Shown: positions 33,152 to 40,190 of the stretch, piece after piece | Position numbering within the stretch: the stretch's first letter is position 1 | Layout of the letters: every line of letters begins with the position of its first letter | From: a bacterium | GTDB lineage: Bacteria; Actinomycetota; Acidimicrobiia; Spongiisociales; Spongiisociaceae | DNA length: 42,165 nucleotides | Assembly (NCBI GenBank): GCA_028821265.1 | Contig: JAPPGU010000005.1 | Coordinates: forward strand, 1-42,165 | Direction: 5' to 3' | Position numbers and translations under genes: made by a program | The notes under the pieces: model-generated | What the model was told of the DNA's origin: nothing | Seen by the model: the letters and a program-made list of their open reading frames with translations, nothing else | Databases searched by the model: none

Positions 33152-33567
33152 CCGGGGCAACCCGGTCGGGGAACCGGACCGGAGGGTCCGGATTCGGTAC
33201 TCAGGTACCGGATCCAAAACTTCGGAAAGGACGTTTCCTCGTCGTAGAGCAGCGATGTTATGGGACGAGGAGGCGGAGGCCCACGCCGGGCGGTGCTTCG
33301 GCCCCGTCCCAACGGGTCAGGGAGCCGAGGTGGCAGCAATGCCGCACCGGATCCCGAACCGCCGGCAACGGAGTCACGGTAAAACGTGGCATCGGCGCCC
33401 GGCTTACCGCCTGAGGGATGCGGTCGTAGCGATACGGCCAGGCATTCTTGAGGCGGAGAGGAGACGAGAAGCTCCTCAGCGCTTGAGCGGCGGCTGCCTT
33501 CGGGTGGCAGCGGTTGAAGCGCAAGGGAACCCCGAGAGGGCGCAAGCTCACTCGGGGTTTTCCTTTT
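33152..33567 (+). ncRNA. Structured non-coding RNA candidate with SRP-like core
   Basis: A gene-free stretch with a dense series of plus-strand hairpins: CCGGG-GCAA-CCCGG (33152-33165), GGTCGG-GGAA-CC.GACC (33164-33180), an 11-bp stem at 33190-33200/33205-33215, CCTCGTC/GACGAGG (33237-33243/33264-33270), GGTCGTA-GCGA-TACGGCC (33422-33439), GAGGAG/CTCCTC (33458-33463/33472-33477) and a UUCG-capped stem at 33493-33508. At 33285-33366 a long arm (GCCGGGCGG...TTCGG paired with CCGAA.CCGCCGGC) carries GGGTCAGG and GGCAGCA on opposite sides, like domain IV of SRP RNA. The usual GGAA apical loop is replaced by GAGGT. It ends in an intrinsic terminator, and no plus-strand protein gene exists upstream to need one. 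Boundaries are approximate; SRP identity is a guess. Confidence 0.5.
33528..33567 (+). terminator. Intrinsic terminator
   Basis: A perfect 9-bp stem AACCCCGAG (33528-33536) / CTCGGGGTT (33551-33559) with a 14-nt loop, followed by the T-rich run TTTTCCTTTT. It is the only classical hairpin-plus-T-tract terminator seen in this window and points along the plus strand. Confidence 0.85.
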
Positions 33568-33595
33568 GGACGGGTGCGGTTCGTCCCGTGGCCGT

Positions 33596-35194
33596 TCAGT
33601 TGATACGCCGCTCGCGGCCTGCCCACTCGCGGTCCCGCAGCACGAACTTCTGGATCTTCCCGGTCGAGGTCTTGGGCAGGCTGTCCACCATCTCGACCTC
33701 GTCTGGCGCCTTGAAAGCGGCGATGCGTTCCCGCACATGGTCGATGAGCTCCTCGGGTGACGCCGTCCTGCCCGCCTTGCGGACCACGAACGCCTTGGGG
33801 CGCTCGCCCCAGTGCTCATGCGGGACCGCGATCACCGCACACTCGAGCACCGCCGGGTGCGAGGCGATGGTCTTCTCCACCTCGATGGTCGAGATGTTCT
33901 CTCCCCCGGAGATGATGATGTCCTTGGAACGGTCACGCAGGTCGACATATCCGTCCGGATGCCATACCGCGATGTCCCCGGAGTGGAAGTAACCCCCTCC
34001 AAAAGCCTCATCCGTCCTCTCGGGGTTATCGAAGTAGCCCTTCATGACGTTGTTCCCGCGCATCACCACCTCTCCCAAGGCCGTGGCGTCCTGGGGGACG
34101 TCCTGCATCTGTTCATCCACCACCCGGGTGGGGTCGGCGATGATGAACGACACGCCCTGGCGGGCCAGGAACCGGGCGCGATCCTCCACCGGCATCTCGG
34201 GCACACCGGGCTGGAGCTCGCACACCGTGTGGGGGCCGTAGGTCTCCGTCAACCCGTACATGTGGACGATCTCGGCGCCCAGGCTCTCCATCACCTCGAT
34301 GATGGTGGGACTCGGCGGCGCCCCCGCGGTGGTGATGGTCACGGGCCGGGGGAAGGGATGGGCCTCTGGAGCGTTGGCGAGGCTGATGAGCACGGTGGGG
34401 GCGGCATTGAAGTGGGTGACCTTCTCGGAGTCGATCAGCGACCAGATCTCGGCCGGATCGACTCTGGGCGGGCATACATGGGTGCCGCCGATAGCGGTCA
34501 CGCCCCAGGTGGTGCACCAACCGTTGCAGTGGAACATCGGAAGCGTCCAGAGGTATACGGAGTCGGGAGAGTGGCGGGAGTGGATGATCTCGCCCAAGGC
34601 GTTCAGGTAGGCGCCGCGGTGCGTGTACATGACACCCTTGGGCCGGCCGGTGGTGCCCGAGGTGTAGTTGATCGAGATGGTCCGCTCCTCGTCGTCAACC
34701 TCCCACGGGAGCTGCCGGTCGGACCCGCGGGCCATGAACTCATCGAAGGGAGTGACCGGGAAACCGGCGCGATCTCCGGCACGGTCGATCCCCACGACCT
34801 CCGAAACGGTGGTGAGGCGTTCGGCGATGCCGGCGAGCCCGGCCAGCAGATGGGTCTCGCCGACCAGGAGCTTCGCTCCCGAATGATCGAGGATGTAGCG
34901 GATCTCCTGCGGCGAGAGACGCGTGTTGACGGCCACGAGCACCGCACCGAGAAGGGCAGGCGCGAAGTGAGCCATCAACATCTCCGGGATGTTGGTGCAG
35001 AGGAAGGCCACCCGATCCCCCGGACCCACGCCCGAGGCGGCCATGGCGTTCGCCATCCGGGTGGTCTGCCCGGCCATGCGGTCGTAGGTGATGCGCCGGT
35101 CACCGTCGACGATGGCGACCTTTCGCGGATAGACGAGCGCCGACCGTTCCAGGAACGACAGCGGTGTCAGTTCGGTCCGGTAGACAGCGGCCAT
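33596..35194 (-). CDS. Acyl-CoA synthetase (AMP-binding enzyme)
   Basis: A 532-residue adenylate-forming ligase that activates a carboxylic acid with ATP and transfers it to CoA. The ATP-binding P-loop TSGTTGRPKGV is near residue 180, the A5 motif MYGLTETYG and the A7/A8 motif YFHSGDIAVWHPDGYVDLRDR are present, and the catalytic lysine lies in PKTSTGKIQK near the C-terminus. The FHCNGW motif and overall length resemble the plant AAE/fatty-acyl ligase and DmdB-like branch; the acid is not determined. No ribosome site stands out. A second, distinct ligase lies 1.1 kb away on the plus strand. Confidence 0.88.
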   Translation of the reverse strand: MAAVYRTELTPLSFLERSALVYPRKVAIVDGDRRITYDRMAGQTTRMANAMAASGVGPGDRVAFLCTNIPEMLMAHFAPALLGAVLVAVNTRLSPQEIRYILDHSGAKLLVGETHLLAGLAGIAERLTTVSEVVGIDRAGDRAGFPVTPFDEFMARGSDRQLPWEVDDEERTISINYTSGTTGRPKGVMYTHRGAYLNALGEIIHSRHSPDSVYLWTLPMFHCNGWCTTWGVTAIGGTHVCPPRVDPAEIWSLIDSEKVTHFNAAPTVLISLANAPEAHPFPRPVTITTAGAPPSPTIIEVMESLGAEIVHMYGLTETYGPHTVCELQPGVPEMPVEDRARFLARQGVSFIIADPTRVVDEQMQDVPQDATALGEVVMRGNNVMKGYFDNPERTDEAFGGGYFHSGDIAVWHPDGYVDLRDRSKDIIISGGENISTIEVEKTIASHPAVLECAVIAVPHEHWGERPKAFVVRKAGRTASPEELIDHVRERIAAFKAPDEVEMVDSLPKTSTGKIQKFVLRDREWAGRERRIN

Positions 35195-35479
35195 CGGTGA
35201 AGGTTACCCCGACCGTTGGCCGGTGGCTTGTAGTGGCCAGTGGCGCCCCGGAGGTAGTCGGGTTTCGTTAGGCCTCAAGGTTCTTGGGGTTGTACTTAAC
35301 GTCCCTGGGTTACACGATCCACTGACCAGGGCCGAACCGCTGGGCGGCGGGGATTACACTCGCGACCGGGGACAACCGGAACCGAATCCAGCACTTGGGC
35401 GATGCGGAACCTGTTCGTCATCCCGCACTCCTAGGCGTAACTCACCTTCGGACGCGAATACGTACAGAGGAGCTCATTC

Positions 35480-36040
35480 TTGGACGAGCAACCTATCCGC
35501 ATCCTGGCCATACCCGGCAGCCTCAGGCGCGACTCCTACAACAGGATGTTGCTCGAGGCTGCGAGGCAACTGGCACGGTCGCCGATCGAAGTCGACTTCT
35601 TTGACGGCGCAGGACAGATACCGCTCTTCAATCAGGACTCCGAGGGCGATCTGACGCCCGGCCCGGTCCTGGAGTTGCGCGCCAGGATCCGCGCATCCGA
35701 CGCCATCCTGATCGCTTCACCCGAGTACAACGGCAGCATTACGGGCGTGCTGAAGAACCTCATCGACTGGGCATCGCGCCCATACGGCCAGTCCGCCTTC
35801 GCGGGCAAGCCGGTATCGGTGGTCGGCGCGAGCCCGTCACGCTTCGGGGCTCTGCGTTCCCAGGAGACCACGATCGGTGTCCTCACCAGCGCACAGGCGA
35901 CAGTCGTAGGGGGACCGCACCCCGTCAAGCAAGTGTCCCGGCTCGTCGACTCGGAAGGTCGGATCGGCGACGCCGCGACCCTGTCGATGCTTCAAGGCGT
36001 GCTGGCCGAGTTGTCCTCGGCGGTTGAGCCTCGCGTCTAG
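35480..36040 (+). CDS. NADPH-dependent FMN reductase / quinone reductase
   Basis: A 186-residue flavodoxin-fold enzyme of the FMN_red family (chromate/quinone/azo reductase type). The phosphate-binding loop PGSLRRDSYNR is at residues about 12-22 and the family signature SPEYNGSITGVLKNLIDW near the middle. It would reduce FMN or quinones with NADPH in the cytoplasm. The start is TTG 35480 with GAGGAG 7 nt upstream. It is divergent from the left acyl-CoA ligase, with a 285-bp spacer that contains no gene. Heptad repeats follow within about 30 nt of its stop. Confidence 0.88.
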   Translation: MDEQPIRILAIPGSLRRDSYNRMLLEAARQLARSPIEVDFFDGAGQIPLFNQDSEGDLTPGPVLELRARIRASDAILIASPEYNGSITGVLKNLIDWASRPYGQSAFAGKPVSVVGASPSRFGALRSQETTIGVLTSAQATVVGGPHPVKQVSRLVDSEGRIGDAATLSMLQGVLAELSSAVEPRV

Positions 36041-36071
36041 CAGGTCCCTGACACCTTCCGGCCTCCGAATA

Positions 36072-36106
36072 GTGGCCGGTGGCCGGTGGCCAGTGCCCAG
36101 TGAGCG
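36072..36106 (-). repeat. Heptad repeat, GTGGCCR orientation (5 units)
   Basis: GTGGCCG, GTGGCCG, GTGGCCA, GTGCCCA and GTGAGCG run head-to-tail. The unit is the diverged reverse complement of the CACTGAC array 75 bp further on, so the two can pair. Confidence 0.75.
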
Positions 36107-36180
36107 ACCTGATCGGTTGATCGCTTCCTTGTGGCTCTTAGGCGTGTTGGGTGTCCGGGTCGTTCCCGTGTCACAGCATC

Positions 36181-36271
36181 CACTGACCACTGACCACTGA
36201 CCACTGACCACTGACCACTGACCACTGACCACTGACCAATGACCAATGAGCACTGACCATCGACCACCGAC
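36181..36271 (+). repeat. Heptad tandem array (CACTGAC)n
   Basis: Thirteen 7-bp units in register: eight perfect CACTGAC, then CAATGAC, CAATGAG, CACTGAC, CATCGAC and CACCGAC. The array lies between the reductase gene and an acyl-CoA ligase, ending 66 bp before the ligase start. Decay at the right edge fits growth from the left or middle. Confidence 0.95.
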
Positions 36272-36337
36272 CCAGCACTACCATCCGGTGTCTGTCCGGA
36301 GGCAGCGTGGCGGTCTGCCCCGGTAGAGGAGGATTCG

Positions 36338-37957
36338 ATGCCCCCGCACATGCTGGACTTTCCCCTGCTCCTGTCCACTCTGTACGAGCGGGCCGTCCGG
36401 ATCTACCCGCACCAGGAGATAGTGTCGGTGAACGCCGACGGCTCCCTCCACCGGAGCACCTACGGAGAGACGGACGACCGGGTCCGGAGGCTGGTCGCCG
36501 CCCTGGACCGGCTGGGCATCGGGCGGGGCGAGGTGGTCGGCACCCTGGCGTGGAACACCCACCGGCACCACGAGATCTACTGGGCCACCGCCAACACGGG
36601 CCGCATCTGCCACACCGTCAACCTCCGCCTGTCGGCGGACCACATCCGGTACATCGTCGACCACGGCCGGGACCGAGCGGTGTTCATCTCCGGCGACATG
36701 GTGGAGGCGGCGGAGCGGTTGGCGCCCGACCTGCCGGGCGTGGAGTACTGGATCATGCTCGACGGGGATCCCGGCGCCACCTCGCTGCCCGGCGCCATCG
36801 CCTACGAGGACCTGATCTCCGATCCCGGCTACACGGGGTCCTGGCCCGAGCTGGACGAGCGGTCGCCCCACATGTACTGCTACACATCCGGGACCACCGG
36901 CAACCCCAAGGGTGTGGCCTACACCCAGCGCTCCACCTACATGCACGCCCTGTCGGGAATCGTCTTCTGCCCGCTGGCGGCCAGGGACAACATCATGCCG
37001 GTGGTACCCATGTTCCATGCCGCCGCCTGGGGGCATCCGTTCATGGCCATCACCGCCGGATGCAAGATCACCTATCCGGGACACGACCTGTCGGCCGAGG
37101 GCCTGGTCAACCTGATCGAGGGCGAGCGGGTGACCTTCTCCGCCGGTGTTCCCACCGTGTGGCTGGCCGTCCAGCATTACCTGGAGGCGCATCCGGAGCG
37201 CGATACGTCTTCCATCCACTCCTTCATGTGCGGGGGATCGGCGGTTCCGAGAGCCATGATCGACTGGTACTGGCGGGCCAGGGGCATCAGGGTGATACAG
37301 GGGTGGGGCATGACCGAGACCAACCCGGTGGCGACCTTCTCCATGCTCAGACCGGAGATGGAGGATTGGGACTGGGAACGCCAACTCGACTTCATCGAAA
37401 CGCAAGGCCTGCTGATTCCGGGGCTCCGCGGCAAGATCGTGGACGACGAGGGGCGGGAACTGCCCCAGGACGGGAAGGCCTTCGGGGAATTGCTGGTACA
37501 GGGTCCCTGGGTGGCGGCCGAGTACATCCGGGATCCGCGGACGGCCGAGACCATGGTTGACGGCTGGCTCCGGACCGGGGATGTGTGCAAGATCACGCCG
37601 GAGGGGTATATCCGGGTGACCGACCGGGCCAAGGACGTCATCAAGTCCGGTGGGGAGTGGATCTCCTCGATCGACCTGGAGAACCTGATCATGGCCCATC
37701 CCAAGGTGGCGGAGGCGGCGGTGGTCGGGGTGGAGCACTCCAGGTGGCAGGAGCGGCCCATCGCGCTGGTAGTACCGCATCCGGGCGGGGAGGTGAGCGA
37801 TGAGGAGCTGGCCGACCACCTGCGGGGGAAGGTGGCCGACTGGTGGCTTCCGGATGCCTACGTGGCCGTGTCCGAGATCCCGAAGACCAGCACCGGCAAG
37901 TTCGACAAGAAGGTGATGAGGGATCGGTATGGCTCCTTCCTCTCCGACCGGCCATGA
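36338..37957 (+). CDS. Medium/long-chain fatty-acid CoA ligase (AMP-binding)
   Basis: A 539-residue AMP-forming acyl-CoA ligase. Motifs are TSGTTGNPKGVAYT (P-loop, near residue 188), GWGMTETNP, WLRTGDVCKITPEGYIRVTDRAKD and the catalytic lysine in PKTSTGKFDKK. The C-terminal WWLPDAYV and overall length match the AlkK/FadD-like medium-chain branch, clearly different from the neighbouring ligase. A strong GAGGAGG lies 5 nt before ATG 36338. It would act at the membrane/cytosol face to activate fatty acids for beta-oxidation. Confidence 0.9.
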   Translation: MPPHMLDFPLLLSTLYERAVRIYPHQEIVSVNADGSLHRSTYGETDDRVRRLVAALDRLGIGRGEVVGTLAWNTHRHHEIYWATANTGRICHTVNLRLSADHIRYIVDHGRDRAVFISGDMVEAAERLAPDLPGVEYWIMLDGDPGATSLPGAIAYEDLISDPGYTGSWPELDERSPHMYCYTSGTTGNPKGVAYTQRSTYMHALSGIVFCPLAARDNIMPVVPMFHAAAWGHPFMAITAGCKITYPGHDLSAEGLVNLIEGERVTFSAGVPTVWLAVQHYLEAHPERDTSSIHSFMCGGSAVPRAMIDWYWRARGIRVIQGWGMTETNPVATFSMLRPEMEDWDWERQLDFIETQGLLIPGLRGKIVDDEGRELPQDGKAFGELLVQGPWVAAEYIRDPRTAETMVDGWLRTGDVCKITPEGYIRVTDRAKDVIKSGGEWISSIDLENLIMAHPKVAEAAVVGVEHSRWQERPIALVVPHPGGEVSDEELADHLRGKVADWWLPDAYVAVSEIPKTSTGKFDKKVMRDRYGSFLSDRP

Positions 37958-38011
37958 AGCCGGCCCGCGGAACGGGAAAATCGGTCTGAGGGCGCCTCGC
38001 AGGCGGCGGCG

Positions 38012-38377
38012 TTGACGGCCTCGCTCCACAGCTGGCTGGGATGGGCGGTGGTGGTGGTCTGCGGGCTGGCCGGCCTGGTCGCTCTCGGTTACCACTTCGG
38101 CCGGCGCCGGCCCGACGTGGTGTTCAGGTCCATGGTCTCGGTGTGCGTGGTGAGTGCGATCCTGCAGGTGGGACTGGGGCTGGTGCTTTTCGCCCAGGAC
38201 ATGGAGCCGGGCAGCATCCACATGTTCTACGGCTTCGTGATCCTGCTCACCCTGACCTTCGTCTACATCTACCGTGTCCAGTTCGAGCGCCGTCCGGCTC
38301 TCTGCTGGGGCCTGGTCCTGCTCTTCATGATGGGGCTCGGCCTGCGGGGCATCTCCAGCTTTGGGGCTAGTTTCTAG
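38012..38377 (+). CDS. Small four-helix membrane protein, unknown function
   Basis: A 121-residue protein with four predicted membrane segments (around residues 8-27, 38-60, 68-88 and 95-113). It has a conserved-looking SIHMFYGFVI segment with a His at the start of segment 3. I do not recognise a named family. The start is TTG 38012, 54 nt after the ligase stop; no strong ribosome site is seen. The stop TAG sits inside a 9-bp hairpin. It may share a transcript with the ligase. Confidence 0.65.
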   Translation: MTASLHSWLGWAVVVVCGLAGLVALGYHFGRRRPDVVFRSMVSVCVVSAILQVGLGLVLFAQDMEPGSIHMFYGFVILLTLTFVYIYRVQFERRPALCWGLVLLFMMGLGLRGISSFGASF

Positions 38378-38415
38378 TGGTCGGTGGTCAGTGGCCAGCT
38401 TCCAGTGACCACTAG
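38374..38415. terminator. Hairpin built on heptad repeat units
   Basis: CTAGTGGTC (38374-38382) pairs perfectly with GACCACTAG (38407-38415). The stem includes the TAG stop of the small membrane protein. The loop contains GTGGTCA and GTGGCCA heptads. No T-tract. Confidence 0.5.
38377..38411 (-). repeat. Heptad repeat, GTGGTCR orientation
   Basis: GTGGTCG, GTGGTCA, GTGGCCA, a degenerate unit and GTGACCA follow directly after the stop codon of the small membrane protein. Same family as the arrays at 36,072-36,271 and 38,833-38,888. Confidence 0.75.
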
Positions 38416-38440
38416 CCGATGATCTGGCACAATACGGTCA

Positions 38441-38803
38441 ATGGCGCGCAACGTACTAGGCGATGAGCTCGAGCTCTGCTCGCTCGATCCCTTGACCGGA
38501 TGGTGGCGGGATGGCTGCTGCAATACCGACCAGAACGACTACGGCGTCCACACGGTGTGTGTGGTGGTGACTGATGAGTTCCTCAAGTTCTCGAAGTCGG
38601 TGGGCAACGACCTGTCCACCCCGATGCCCGCCCACCGCTTCCCCGGGCTCAAGGCGGGGGACAGATGGTGCCTGTGCGCGGCCCGATGGGTGGAGGCCAA
38701 GCGGGCCGGTGTAGCTCCCGATGTGGTGCTCGAGGCCACCCATGCTCGGACTCTGGAGTGGGCTGATCTGTCCGACCTGGAAGCCCATAGGGCAACCTTC
38801 TAG
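38441..38803 (+). CDS. DUF2237 family protein
   Basis: A 120-residue protein matching the DUF2237 family from end to end: RNVLGDELELCS, GWWRDGCCNTDQNDYGVHTVC, EFLKFSKSVGNDLSTP, FPGLKAGDRWCLCAARW and LEATHARTLEW. The family has many conserved Cys, Asp and Trp residues but no function that I know of. The length is typical. ATG 38441 lacks a strong ribosome site. It lies between a small membrane protein and a DsbB/thioredoxin pair, with heptad repeats on both sides. Confidence 0.92.
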   Translation: MARNVLGDELELCSLDPLTGWWRDGCCNTDQNDYGVHTVCVVVTDEFLKFSKSVGNDLSTPMPAHRFPGLKAGDRWCLCAARWVEAKRAGVAPDVVLEATHARTLEWADLSDLEAHRATF

Positions 38804-38832
38804 GCGGTTGGTTCCGACCACCAACCATTGAG

Positions 38833-38888
38833 CACTGGCCACTGACCACTGGCCACTGACCACTGACCACTGACCACTGACCACTAAT
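38833..38888 (+). repeat. Heptad tandem array (CACTGRC)n
   Basis: Seven units in register (CACTGGC, CACTGAC, CACTGGC and four CACTGAC), then a degenerate CACTAAT. It fills the gap between DUF2237 and the DsbB-like gene. Confidence 0.93.
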
Positions 38889-38920
38889 ATCTGCCGTCGG
38901 TCCCTTCCGGGTGGTGCGCC

Positions 38921-39448
38921 TTGGTCCTGTTCTTCTCGTTGCTGAGCCTGCTGGCGCTGGCGGCTTGTCTCGGGCTGGTCGCGATGGTGGCCCGCCCCGG
39001 TCTCAGAGCAACCGCGGTACGCGAGCTGGGCAGCTACGCCCTTCCGGTGGCGGTGACGGTGGCGACGGTGTCGACCCTCGGCTCGCTGTACCTGTCCGAG
39101 GTGGAGGGGTTCGTTCCCTGCCTGCTCTGCTGGGTGCAGCGAGGGTTCATGTACCCGCTGGTGCTGCTCCTGGCCTGGGCGATCGCCAAGCCGAATCGGG
39201 CGGTCCAGTTGCTGGTGCTCGTCATGTCGATCGGTGGCGCCCTCACCGCCGCCTACCACTACGGGGAGCAGCAGGGATGGTGGGGCGGATCCGAGGAATT
39301 CTGCTCGGCGGAGGCGCCCTGTACCTTCATATGGGTTCAACAATTCGGGTTCATGTCGATACCCTTCATGGCGTTCACCGGTTTCTGCCTCATTGCCCTG
39401 CTGGTGGCACTGCAGATGAGCAGACCGGCTCGAACCACCGCCCACTAA
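38921..39448 (+). CDS. DsbB-like disulfide oxidoreductase
   Basis: A 175-residue membrane protein with about four to five predicted segments. The redox pairs typical of DsbB/BdbC are visible: CLLCWVQR (CxxC near residue 62) and CSAEAPC near residue 128. Such proteins pass electrons from an extracytoplasmic thioredoxin partner to quinones. The start is TTG 38921. A thioredoxin-like protein with a membrane anchor follows 15 nt downstream, a likely functional partner. Confidence 0.88.
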   Translation: MVLFFSLLSLLALAACLGLVAMVARPGLRATAVRELGSYALPVAVTVATVSTLGSLYLSEVEGFVPCLLCWVQRGFMYPLVLLLAWAIAKPNRAVQLLVLVMSIGGALTAAYHYGEQQGWWGGSEEFCSAEAPCTFIWVQQFGFMSIPFMAFTGFCLIALLVALQMSRPARTTAH

Positions 39449-39463
39449 TCAGGAGAGACTCGC

Positions 39464-40189
39464 ATGGCAAGGACGGCAGGTAAGAGAAACCAGCCCAAGG
39501 CCCGCCCTGCGGCCGCCCCCGCTCCGGTCCGGGCGACCCTGCCGACGGCGGATGAACAGGAGTCCACCGGGCTCGGAAAGAAGATACTGCTGGTGGGCCT
39601 CGGCCTGGTGGTGGTCGCCGCGCTGGTGGTTCTGGCGATCAACCTCGCGACCGAGGAGCAGCAGGGGACCGAGGCGGCCGCCTTTCTGACCCCCGATGTG
39701 ACGGTGAGCGGATCCATCCTGCCGCCCTACGCCGGGACGGCCGAGGATCCGGGTGTCGGTCTCGCCATGCCCGAGGTCTTCTCCAACGACCTCTCAGGGC
39801 TGCCTGCCTCCATAGAGAGGGACGGGATCCCGAAGATGGTTCTCTTCCTTGCGCATTGGTGTCCGGCCTGCCAGCGAGAGGTTCCGGCGGTCCAGGCCTG
39901 GATCGACGACAACGGGGTGCCCGCAGGCGTGGACTTCGTGTCCGTTGCGACTTCCATCGACGAGATCCGGCCCAATTACCCACCGGATGCGTGGCTGCGC
40001 CGGGAGGGGTGGACACAGCGGGTGGTCGTGGACAGCGCCACGAGCAGTATCGCCAACGCATACGGACTGAATGCCTTCCCGTACTACGTCCTGGTGGACG
40101 GGTCCGGCACGGTCGTCCGGCGGATCAGCGGGGGCGTCGCCGCCGAGGCGGTCGGCGCCATGCTCGAGGCGTTGGCGGCGGGAGGGTGA
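39464..40189 (+). CDS. Membrane-anchored thioredoxin-fold protein (DsbA/TlpA-like)
   Basis: A 241-residue protein with a Pro/Ala-rich cytoplasmic N-terminus, one membrane segment (about residues 40-61) and an extracytoplasmic thioredoxin fold. The active site is HWCPACQREVP (CPAC) and the cis-proline loop is NAFPYYVLVD. It probably exchanges disulfides with exported proteins and is kept oxidised or reduced by the DsbB-like protein encoded just upstream. AGGAGAG precedes the ATG. The next gene, transketolase, starts within 2-14 nt of its stop. Confidence 0.88.
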   Translation: MARTAGKRNQPKARPAAAPAPVRATLPTADEQESTGLGKKILLVGLGLVVVAALVVLAINLATEEQQGTEAAAFLTPDVTVSGSILPPYAGTAEDPGVGLAMPEVFSNDLSGLPASIERDGIPKMVLFLAHWCPACQREVPAVQAWIDDNGVPAGVDFVSVATSIDEIRPNYPPDAWLRREGWTQRVVVDSATSSIANAYGLNAFPYYVLVDGSGTVVRRISGGVAAEAVGAMLEALAAGG

Positions 40190-40190
40190 G

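Larger units (their letters stand above)
33003..33595. other. Gene-free stretch holding the RNA locus
   Basis: No credible protein gene. The left end (33003-33150) has two CGCGAAAA motifs (33066 and 33086) and should contain the promoters of the minus-strand nuclease and of the plus-strand RNA; no certain promoter boxes were found. The rest is the structured RNA candidate and its terminator. Confidence 0.6.

Noticed and set aside
33152-33567. RNase P RNA or tmRNA as identity of the RNA locus
   Set aside because: I could not find the GAGGAAAGUCC core of RNase P nor a tRNA-like 3' end with CCA for tmRNA.
35837-36253. Minus-strand ORF with repeated SGQWSVV units
   Set aside because: It is only the translation of the heptad DNA repeat, with no promoter or ribosome site.
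36181-36271. CRISPR-like array
   Set aside because: The 7-bp units are contiguous with no spacers, and no cas genes are near.
36278-38221. 647-codon open frame on the minus strand
   Set aside because: Antisense to a clear acyl-CoA ligase; the translation is rich in His, Arg, Gly and Pro and has no family features.
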